DNA of 6,080 nucleotides from Pseudomonadota bacterium (lineage in GTDB: Bacteria > Pseudomonadota > Gammaproteobacteria > JAKAQQ01), in the NCBI GenBank assembly GCA_021852325.1, contig JAJZNM010000048.1, forward strand, positions 1 through 6,080, read 5' to 3'. Below are positions 1-4,710 of this stretch, piece after piece. The notes under the pieces are model-generated. The model had not been told where the DNA came from, searched no databases, and saw only the letters and a list, made by a program, of their open reading frames with translations. Position 1 is the stretch's first letter. The number at the start of each line of letters is the position of its first letter. The position numbers and the translations under genes are program-made.

Positions 1-239
1 ATGAACCGGGTAACCACTCCTGAGCAGCCGTTTCAGTTTCGAAATAGGGGGCGTGCGCTGACTGCAACCTCTGCCTGACTCTGTCCGCAGACGCTACGGA
101 CTATGCCGGAAAGTGTGCGGAATCTGTGCATCTTCATCGTCCAAATGATGACTCATTTCGACTCATACCGCACACTGGCAGGCGCCCTAAGGGCTTGATT
201 TCATTAAGTGTGTACGGAACATTCCGAGCGACAAGCCAG
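1..239. other. Gene-poor, A+T-richer left flank
   Basis: No convincing gene is seen. A reading frame open at the left edge ends with TGA at 76-78 after 25 codons (reading MNRVTTPEQPFQFRNRG and onward). It could be the C-terminus of a gene that starts to the left, but nothing in it is recognisable and no ribosome site lies inside the window. The stretch is clearly less GC-rich than the genes to the right and contains several short inverted repeats, as is common at the edge of an integrated element. Confidence 0.4.
112..176. repeat. 9-bp inverted repeat around a spaced direct repeat
   Basis: AGTGTGCGG at 112-120 is the exact reverse complement of CCGCACACT at 168-176, with 47 bases between. 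Inside the loop GACTCAT occurs twice, at 150-156 and 160-166, exactly ten bases (one helical turn) apart. The layout would suit a protein-binding site such as recombinase or excisionase arm sites, but no protein can be assigned. A 9-bp match over this distance could also be chance. Confidence 0.35.
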
Positions 240-273
240 GGGGTCAGGAGTTCGAATCTCTCCGGGCGCGTCA
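240..273 (+). pseudogene. Degenerate 3' end of a tRNA (Arg-like), possible att site
   Basis: The sequence reads like the variable region, T-arm and 3' acceptor strand of a tRNA. The seven-base T-loop TTCGAAT (251-257) is flanked by AGGAG and CTCTC; these make three Watson-Crick pairs, one G-T pair and one A-C mismatch. The acceptor strand CGGGCGC (263-269) follows, then discriminator G and TCA where CCA would be expected. Arginine tRNAs in gammaproteobacteria often begin GCGCCCG and end CGGGCGCGCCA, so tRNA-Arg is the best guess. No D-arm or anticodon arm of normal form lies upstream, so this is not an intact gene. Elements that integrate into the 3' end of a tRNA gene leave such a copy at their far end; in that case the element lay to the left. 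An unrelated decayed tRNA is the alternative. Confidence 0.5.
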
Positions 274-480
274 TATCAATCAGCATTCAAATCAATCGCT
301 TGTAAATCATCCACACGAGATCCGTGAATTGTGGCACGGCGCTTTTCCCCCGACACGCCGGGCTGGATGGTCTGGATTCGCTCCGTGTGAGGGTGGGACT
401 CTATTTTCAAAGCCGCGAGTTTGATCTTCTGAATAATCAAAGATTGCCCGATGGGACGATGGAGTCTGCAATCGACAGGG
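274..480. other. Intergenic stretch without recognisable gene
   Basis: This lies between the tRNA-like fragment and the tetR promoter. A frame from GTG at 324 stays open for 66 codons to 524, but it has no ribosome site, resembles nothing known, and runs through the tetR promoter. I see no other feature here. Confidence 0.5.
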
Positions 481-485
481 TTGAC

Positions 486-514
486 TTGATTATGAACCGA
501 CCAGTTGGTAAAAT
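486..514 (+). promoter_or_regulatory. Predicted sigma-70 promoter of tetR
   Basis: TTGATT (486-491) and TAAAAT (509-514) are separated by exactly 17 bases. The -10 element matches TATAAT at five of six positions and the -35 element matches TTGACA at four of six. The expected transcription start, six to eight bases after the -10, falls at about 520-522, on the tetR ATG itself, so the mRNA would be leaderless. A small dyad, ACCA-GT-TGGT (500-509), overlaps the spacer and the start of the -10 and might be a further contact site. Confidence 0.6.
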
Positions 515-520
515 AAACAG

Positions 521-537
521 ATGAATCGCAGATTCAT
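521..537. promoter_or_regulatory. Palindromic operator on the tetR start codon
   Basis: ATGAATC-GCA-GATTCAT is a perfect 7-bp inverted repeat whose first three bases are the tetR start codon. It begins six bases after the -10 hexamer, over the expected transcription start. The same half-sites, again followed by CCCG, appear at the RND operon promoter (4566-4586). The placement fits an autorepression site for a TetR-family dimer. Assignment to this TetR is inferred from the shared half-sites and position. Confidence 0.6.
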
Positions 538-1147
538 CCCGCCATCGCGCAAGGAAGGCGCTTCGCAGAAACTTTTGAATGCCGCCCTGACCCTGATCCG
601 CGAGCGGGGTTACGCCTCAACTTCGGTTGATGCACTCTGCGCCCGCGCGGGCGTGACCAAGGGTGCTTTCTTCCATCACTTCAAGAGTAAAGACGACCTC
701 GCCATCGCTGCCGTGCACTACTGGTCCGAGCTCACGGGGGCCTTCTTCGAGACCGCGCCATACCATGGGCACACGGATCCGCTGGACCGGATCCTCGGGT
801 ACCTCGATTTCCGCAAGTCGATCCTCACCGGTGAAATCGCCGAGTTCACCTGTCTCGCCGGGACGATGCTCCAGGAGATGTATCACACGAACCCGGTGAT
901 TCGTGAGGTGTGCGCGGCGAGCATCCGCGGGCATGCCGCGACGCTCGAACCGGACATCGCCCAGGCCATGGAGCAGTATCGGATCCAGGTTCCCTGGACC
1001 GCCGAGAGCCTCTCGCTCCACATGCAAGCGGTTCTGCAGGGTGCATTTATCCTGGCCAAGGCCTCAGGCGGTGCGGCCATCGCGGCCGAGAGCCTTGATC
1101 ACCTGCACCGCTACATCCAGTTGCTGTTCCAGCCCCGAGGCCAATAA
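521..1147 (+). CDS. TetR/AcrR-family transcriptional repressor
   Basis: A 208-residue protein of usual TetR length. The N-terminal DNA-binding domain covers about residues 12-60: a first helix (QKLLNAALTLIRERG), then the helix-turn-helix in TSVDALCARAGVTKGAFFHHF (about 34-54), where GVTKGAFFHHFKSKDDL is the classic signature. The remaining helical half (about 65-205) is the ligand-binding and dimerisation domain. It contains Cys111 in FTCLAGTMLQEM, a position used as a redox or electrophile sensor in some TetR proteins, but that is speculation here. The ATG at 521 is chosen because it fits the family N-terminus. There is no Shine-Dalgarno before it, and the promoter places the mRNA start on the ATG, so translation is probably leaderless. 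Shared palindromes predict that it represses itself and the RND pump starting at 4711. The inducer is unknown. Confidence 0.93.
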   Translation: MNRRFIPPSRKEGASQKLLNAALTLIRERGYASTSVDALCARAGVTKGAFFHHFKSKDDLAIAAVHYWSELTGAFFETAPYHGHTDPLDRILGYLDFRKSILTGEIAEFTCLAGTMLQEMYHTNPVIREVCAASIRGHAATLEPDIAQAMEQYRIQVPWTAESLSLHMQAVLQGAFILAKASGGAAIAAESLDHLHRYIQLLFQPRGQ

Positions 1148-1420
1148 GCTCAAAGGAGATTCCACGACCTTGTACCGTGGTGATCTCGGCATCTTCATCG
1201 GGAGTCAAGCCAGTCCGCGACGGGGGGGCTGGGATTGCCTGCCCGAACCCGAGCGCTCTGCGAAGGATGAGGCCCTATCGCGGCTAGGTGGGTGTGGAGC
1301 GAGCAGCCTCACGCGAGCATCACCGAGCGCCTAACCGTCTAGACAGACCTGGCCGGAGGACCCACCCGTCGGAGTCTCTGGCCTCACCTGGCAGGAGCCG
1401 CCCTGGATCGAGCCCGAGGT
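1148..1420. other. Convergent intergenic region, orphan ribosome site
   Basis: This lies between the ends of tetR and the minus-strand MerR gene. A good Shine-Dalgarno, AAGGAG (1153-1158), lies six bases after the tetR stop, but the only start near it is a TTG at 1170, eleven bases on, opening 54 codons to 1334 with no recognisable product. CCACG (1162-1166) and CGTGG (1176-1180) could form a weak hairpin without a T-tract. I see no clear terminator for either convergent gene. The region may hold decayed sequence. Confidence 0.45.
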
Positions 1421-2236
1421 TCACCGCTTGCGGGACGGTGCCGGGATGCGTTTTTCCTGTGCTCGAATGGCTGCGACCAGAAATGCAGTCAATCCCGTCC
1501 CATGGCGGTCGATGTTTTCTCCAAACCGAGCGTCCGATTCATAGAGCCGGGTGAGTGCGAGATGCTGCTTGAGGCTGCAAGGATAAAACCAGCGGTCGAT
1601 GAACTGCCGGTGGCGTTCAACCAGGGCACGGACAGTGGGACTGTCGGGGGGCTGACCCTCCCGCAGCGCATCGGACAGTCCAGAAAGGATCATCTTCTGC
1701 TCCGTGCGGATGGACCACCAGTCCTCCCGGCCATACTGTTTCGTGCGCTCCTCGGAGATCCGCCAGACTTCGGTCGCCCCCCACCGTGCTCCGGCTTCTG
1801 AGGCATGGTGGGCGGGATCGAACCCGCTGAAGAGTTCCTTGAGGAAGCTGGCCGAGACCGGTCCCGACTTCGTCTGCTCGAGTGCCTCGAGCGCCCGATC
1901 CACTGCTCCCAGCATTTTTTGGTTGTGCTCCAGGCGGGCTGCGAGTTCGCCCCGGAGCTTCTCCAGGGCTTCGCGCCGGTCATAACTCCGTGCCTCGAAG
2001 GCGCGCTTGATTTCCTCGAGTGAAAATCCGAGCTCCCGCTGGATCAGGATTTCCTGGAGCCTGAAGAGGTCTTCATCCGAGTACAGACGATATCCGGATG
2101 CACTCCGTTCCCGCGGGGGCAGAAGGCCACGCTCATCGTAATAATGGAGGGTCCGCACGGAGACGCCGGTGAGGGCAGAAACCTCGCGGACCCGGTAGAA
2201 GCGAGCGGGCCGGGAGCGTGGAGGACGGGTCTTCAT
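1421..2236 (-). CDS. MerR-family regulator with TipAS drug-binding domain
   Basis: A 271-residue regulator of the TipA/Mta/SkgA/AlbA group. Residues about 12-80 form the winged helix-turn-helix: FYRVREVSALTGVSVRTLHY, then YYDERGLLPP and SGYRLYSDEDLFRLQEI. Residues about 85-122 are a charged dimerisation coiled coil. Residues about 130-260 match the globin-like TipAS ligand domain, with QYGREDW, RHRQFIDRWFYPCS, HLALTRLYESDARFGENID and GLTAFLVAAI. Family members bind thiopeptides, albicidin or other drugs and then activate transcription. The start is set at the ATG at 2236 because GAGGGAG lies nine bases before it; an ATG at 2242 is too close to that site, and a GTG at 2266, overlapping the VOC stop, has none. 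It is probably cotranscribed with the VOC gene 26 bases upstream, from a MerR-type promoter that it likely activates. An internal Met108 lies near where TipAS starts within TipAL. Confidence 0.92.
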   Translation of the reverse strand: MKTRPPRSRPARFYRVREVSALTGVSVRTLHYYDERGLLPPRERSASGYRLYSDEDLFRLQEILIQRELGFSLEEIKRAFEARSYDRREALEKLRGELAARLEHNQKMLGAVDRALEALEQTKSGPVSASFLKELFSGFDPAHHASEAGARWGATEVWRISEERTKQYGREDWWSIRTEQKMILSGLSDALREGQPPDSPTVRALVERHRQFIDRWFYPCSLKQHLALTRLYESDARFGENIDRHGTGLTAFLVAAIRAQEKRIPAPSRKR

Positions 2237-2262
2237 GCTCATATTCTCCCTCAACCATGCAC

Positions 2263-2775
2263 TCACAGGCGGCGCGCGGAGGCGAGGAGGTCGAGTGTCC
2301 GGGACTGGATCCCGGGATCCGGATTCCGGGGGCGCGAGGAGAAAACCAGACGATACCCGGCAGGATCTGTGACGCGGAGTTCAGCGGTATTCCACGGCGT
2401 GGCGACGGGCCCCGAAGCATCCGACACCCCCGAGGTCCCGGCTTTGGTGATGCGCTCGGCCAGTTCCTCGAGTTCGCCATCGGCATCGAAGTAAAGGAGG
2501 GGTCCTCCGGGACCCGGTACCCGTTCAACGGTTGCAGGGACGAGGAGGAGATCCTGGTACTGACGGCGCCGGAGATGGACTGCGGGCCCGACCCGAAGTG
2601 CCGCAAACCCGAGCGCCTTCAGGTACCACTCCGCCACCCGCTCCGGCTGAGAGACGGAGAGGAGGGCAAAAAACGGCATGGGATAGATCTCGAAGCCTTG
2701 GGAGGGGGTGGACCCGGAAGGTCCGGAATCCCGTGCGGGACGAGTGTCTGGATTCTTTGGTGTTGCATGAGTCAT
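2263..2775 (-). CDS. VOC-fold (glyoxalase/bleomycin-resistance-like) protein
   Basis: A 170-residue protein of the vicinal-oxygen-chelate superfamily. The paired module shows as MPFFALLSVSQPERVAEWYLKALGF (about 33-57, the usual opening strand and helix), LLYFDADGELEELAERITKAG (about 93-113, second module) and NTAELRVTDPAGYRLVF (129-145). Metal ligands look absent: no His opens either first strand, and Val144 stands where DPxGxxxE families carry the metal Glu. This favours a ligand-sequestering role, as in bleomycin-resistance proteins, over metal-dependent catalysis. The ATG at 2775 has AGGAG seven bases upstream (2783-2787). It is first in an operon with the TipAS-type MerR gene, an arrangement that fits a drug-inducible binding protein. 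The ligand is unknown. Residues 1-28 are a disordered-looking Pro/Ser-rich extension, and the C-terminal 20 residues look foreign to the fold. Confidence 0.82.
   Translation of the reverse strand: MTHATPKNPDTRPARDSGPSGSTPSQGFEIYPMPFFALLSVSQPERVAEWYLKALGFAALRVGPAVHLRRRQYQDLLLVPATVERVPGPGGPLLYFDADGELEELAERITKAGTSGVSDASGPVATPWNTAELRVTDPAGYRLVFSSRPRNPDPGIQSRTLDLLASARRL
2266..2325 (-). repeat. Palindrome-rich tail of the VOC gene, possible repeat element
   Basis: The last 20 codons of the VOC gene lie beyond the normal end of the fold and are dense in GGATCC and CCGG words, including a perfect 14-bp palindrome GGATCCCGGGATCC at 2307-2320 followed by a near-copy of its half. This resembles the palindromic intergenic repeats of proteobacteria (CTGGATCCCGGG-type). 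I infer that such an element was fused to the gene end and translated, but a second copy is needed to prove it. Confidence 0.35.
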
Positions 2776-2801
2776 GTCCGCTCTCCTGGTGGTTTCAGGC
2801 G

Positions 2802-2832
2802 AGTATCAGGCCTCACGCGACGTGAGGGTCAA
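2802..2832 (-). promoter_or_regulatory. MerR-type promoter and operator of the VOC-merR operon
   Basis: Reading the minus strand, the -35 element TTGACC (2832-2827) and the -10 element GATACT (2807-2802) are separated by 19 bases, the overlong spacer typical of MerR-family promoters. The spacer is filled by the perfect dyad CCTCACG-TCG-CGTGAGG (2811-2827 on the plus strand CCTCACG-CGA-CGTGAGG). The start would be near 2795, giving a leader of about 20 bases with AGGAG before the VOC ATG. Activation by the TipAS-type MerR protein encoded in the same operon is the obvious reading. Confidence 0.72.
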
Positions 2833-2861
2833 GGGGGTCCCGGAAAGCCCCGATGACCCGG

Positions 2862-2890
2862 TTGGGCGGTTTTCGAAGGCATGCTAGAGT
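2862..2890 (+). promoter_or_regulatory. Predicted promoter of the S10 hydrolase gene
   Basis: TTGGGC (2862-2867) and TAGAGT (2885-2890) are 17 bases apart, and TG one base before the hexamer (TGC-TAGAGT) makes an extended -10, which can offset the weak -35. The start would be near 2897. It lies back to back with the MerR-type promoter, 30 bases from its -35, so the two could affect each other. Confidence 0.45.
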
Positions 2891-2893
2891 AGC

Positions 2894-2909
2894 CCGGTCC
2901 TGGAACCGG
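2894..2909 (+). promoter_or_regulatory. Small hairpin in the S10 gene leader
   Basis: CCGGT (2894-2898) and ACCGG (2905-2909) pair around a six-base loop, ending eight bases before the ATG, where a ribosome site would be expected and none is seen. It may affect initiation or be incidental. Confidence 0.3.
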
Positions 2910-2917
2910 TATCCACC

Positions 2918-4474
2918 ATGCGCATCCACATCCCCCATTCCATCGGTACGCTCGTGATCTTGGGCCTGGCCGCTTCCGCGGGAGCCTCTGGGGCTCCCGC
3001 CGGGCACCGGAGCGAGCCGCCCGCAGCCCCCGTGCATGCGCAAAGTGTCTCGACCCGGCATGTGGTCACGGTCAAGGGTCGGCAGATCCATTACACGGCA
3101 ACCGCCGGTACCCTGATCCTGCGCAACGGAAAAGGCCAGCCGACGGCCCGCATGTTCTATATCGCCTATCGCGAAGACGGCATCCGGGACGAGTCCCGCC
3201 GCCCGATCCTGTTTGCCTATAACGGGGGTCCTGGTGGTGCCTCGGCGCTGGTCGATTTCGGCGGGTTTGGACCGCGCCGCATCGTCTGGCCGCACCCGGG
3301 AAGCAACGCGGGCACGAGGCCCCCGTACCGCGTGGTCCCGAATCCCGATACCCTGCTCGGCGCCACCGACCTCGTTTTCATCGATGCCGTGGGCACCGGA
3401 TACAGCCGCATCCTGCCGGCGGGTTCCCGCAAGCTGTTTTACGGCATCAACCAGGATGCGAGTGCATTCCGCGCGTTCATTGCCCAGTATCTCACCCGGT
3501 TTCATCGCTGGAACTCGCCCAAGTATCTCCTCGGCGAAAGCTACGGTACGACGCGCTCGGCGGTCCTGGCCGCAGCCCTCGCCCGCCACGGAATTGATCT
3601 CAATGGCGTGATCATGTGCTCGACCGTACTGGATTTCCCGCTGGTCGCGTTTGCGCCGGGCAATGATCTGCCCTACATCTTCTACCTCCCTTCCTACGCA
3701 GCGGTCGCCTGGTACCACCACCGGCTGCATCCGGAACCGAAGAGCCTCCCGGCCTGGATCGAGACGGTTGAACGTTTCGCCCAAGGCCCCTATGCCGCGG
3801 CACTCTTTGCGGGTTCGACTCTGCCCCCCGCCAAGCTGCGGTTGATCGCACAGGAGTTGGCACGTGACACCGGCCTGCCTGCCAGGCTTTGGCGGAAAGC
3901 GGATCTGCGCATCCCGCTCCCGGTTTTCCAGAAGGAGCTGCTCGGTGCGGAAGGACGGACGGTCGGCCGGTTCGATGGCCGATTCAGCATGCCGCAACTC
4001 GAACCCCTGCTCCCCGTGCCCGGCGGGAGCAGTGCCGGAGCAGCCACGAGCGCGATCATGGGAGCGCTCACCGCGAGTTTCAACAACTACCTTGAACAGA
4101 AACTGCACTATGTGAGCCGCCTGCATTACCGCCAGCTCGACTACCAGGTCAATGCTGCCTGGCAGTGGACATACGAACCGCCGGTCGAATCCCTGACCGG
4201 GCTCGGGCAGTTCTATCTCAACGTGGCTCCGGCGCTCGCACGGGCCATGTTGAATGACCCTGGGCTCCACGTCTTGTTCAACAACGGCTACTTTGACCTG
4301 GCGACCCCGTTTTTCGCGACGCTCTACACGGTCCGCCACATGGGTCTGCCACCCCAGGTCCTCAAGCGCATCGCGTTCCGCTACTATCCCTCAGGTCACA
4401 TGCTCTATCTCAACCCGAACGCTTTGCCGCTGCTTCAGGCGCGCATCGGCCATTTCATCCGGCAAACCGACTGA
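2918..4474 (+). CDS. Exported S10 serine-carboxypeptidase-like hydrolase
   Basis: A 518-residue alpha/beta-hydrolase of peptidase family S10. Residues 1 to about 21-26 form a Sec signal peptide (Arg2, a hydrophobic IGTLVILGLAA core, AxA-type cleavage), so it should act in the periplasm or outside. The oxyanion loop is NGGPGGAS (102-109), followed by FIDAVGTGYSR (155-164), where S10 enzymes have DxPVGTGFS. The nucleophile is Ser208 in GESYG, the acid Asp460 in NNGYFDLATPF, and the base His494 in SGHMLY; the triad is complete and in family order. The single cysteine (Cys234) means that the disulfides of the fungal and plant enzymes are absent. Against yeast carboxypeptidase Y, Glu145 is kept (Glu207), but Trp49 and Glu65, which help hold the substrate carboxylate, align with Ala100 and Gly116, so classical C-terminal trimming is uncertain. 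No Shine-Dalgarno precedes the ATG. It has its own promoter and a 3' hairpin, so it is probably monocistronic. Confidence 0.88.
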   Translation: MRIHIPHSIGTLVILGLAASAGASGAPAGHRSEPPAAPVHAQSVSTRHVVTVKGRQIHYTATAGTLILRNGKGQPTARMFYIAYREDGIRDESRRPILFAYNGGPGGASALVDFGGFGPRRIVWPHPGSNAGTRPPYRVVPNPDTLLGATDLVFIDAVGTGYSRILPAGSRKLFYGINQDASAFRAFIAQYLTRFHRWNSPKYLLGESYGTTRSAVLAAALARHGIDLNGVIMCSTVLDFPLVAFAPGNDLPYIFYLPSYAAVAWYHHRLHPEPKSLPAWIETVERFAQGPYAAALFAGSTLPPAKLRLIAQELARDTGLPARLWRKADLRIPLPVFQKELLGAEGRTVGRFDGRFSMPQLEPLLPVPGGSSAGAATSAIMGALTASFNNYLEQKLHYVSRLHYRQLDYQVNAAWQWTYEPPVESLTGLGQFYLNVAPALARAMLNDPGLHVLFNNGYFDLATPFFATLYTVRHMGLPPQVLKRIAFRYYPSGHMLYLNPNALPLLQARIGHFIRQTD

Positions 4475-4493
4475 CCCTGCCTGCCGCGGAGTA

Positions 4494-4522
4494 CCTGGCC
4501 CCGACCTTTGGCCGGGGCCAGG
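4494..4522 (+). terminator. Strong GC hairpin after the S10 gene
   Basis: CCTGGCCCCG (4494-4503) and CGGGGCCAGG (4513-4522) form a perfect 10-bp stem with a nine-base loop, starting 20 bases after the stop codon. There is no T-run after it, so it is not a canonical intrinsic terminator, but it probably ends or stabilises the S10 transcript and separates it from the RND promoter. Confidence 0.6.
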
Positions 4523-4552
4523 CGGGTGTCCCTGGAGGACGCCAGAGGACTT

Positions 4553-4558
4553 TACAAT
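4553..4558 (+). promoter_or_regulatory. Predicted -10 element of the RND operon
   Basis: TACAAT matches TATAAT at five of six positions. The bases about 17 upstream (around 4530) are a poor -35, so an activator or a weak promoter is possible. The expected start is at about 4565, at the edge of the palindrome 4566-4586, the same geometry as at tetR. The transcript would carry a leader of about 145 bases in which I see no convincing leader gene. Confidence 0.5.
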
Positions 4559-4565
4559 TTGTTAC

Positions 4566-4586
4566 ATGAATCCGGGCCGGATTCAT
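4566..4586. promoter_or_regulatory. 21-bp palindromic operator of the RND operon
   Basis: ATGAATCCGG and CCGGATTCAT are exact reverse complements around a single central G. The outer half-sites ATGAATC and GATTCAT, and the CCCG that follows, are identical to those on the tetR start (521-537); only the centre differs (seven bases instead of three). It begins seven bases after the -10, so a bound dimer would block transcription. I infer that the TetR at 521-1147 is the binder. Confidence 0.68.
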
Positions 4587-4710
4587 CCCGATTTGTCTTA
4601 AACTGGTCACTCCGCACGGCTGAACACGGGTGTGGATGGCAAGGGTTGCGGCAGACAGATCGCAAACCCATGACGCCCAGGCGAGATCCAATGCAATCAG
4701 GAGATGGGGC

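Noticed and set aside
182..273. Intact tRNA or tmRNA gene
   Set aside because: It has no D-arm and no normal anticodon arm, its T-stem has a mismatch, and it lacks the tmRNA 5' end, tag frame and G-U acceptor pair.
324..524. 66-codon open frame before tetR, its stop overlapping the tetR ATG
   Set aside because: It has no ribosome site and no family features, and the predicted tetR promoter lies inside it. Translational coupling through the ATGA overlap cannot be fully excluded.
1170..1334. 54-codon frame from TTG after AAGGAG
   Set aside because: It has a rare start at long spacing, no recognisable sequence, and is the continuation of a frame antiparallel to no known product. It is kept only as an orphan ribosome site.
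1337..1344. GTCTAGAC palindrome in the tetR-merR gap
   Set aside because: It is only 8 bases long, with no promoter or second copy nearby.
2264..2266. GTG at 2266 as the MerR start
   Set aside because: No ribosome site lies upstream, while GAGGGAG is well spaced from the ATG at 2236. The N-terminal residues it would add are not part of the domain.
1306..2820. GCCTCACGCGA repeated at 1306-1316 and 2810-2820
   Set aside because: It is an 11-base match without shared flanks. The second copy is part of the MerR dyad, the first lacks the other arm, and it is probably chance.
2811..2827. CCTCACG/CGTGAGG hairpin as a terminator
   Set aside because: It lies between divergent starts, has no T-tract, and fits exactly into a 19-bp promoter spacer, so an operator is far more likely.
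2813..4339. 508-codon open frame on the minus strand
   Set aside because: It is antisense to the S10 gene, whose catalytic motifs are clear. The antisense product is low-complexity and Arg/Gly-rich, as expected from the GC-rich codon bias of the true gene.
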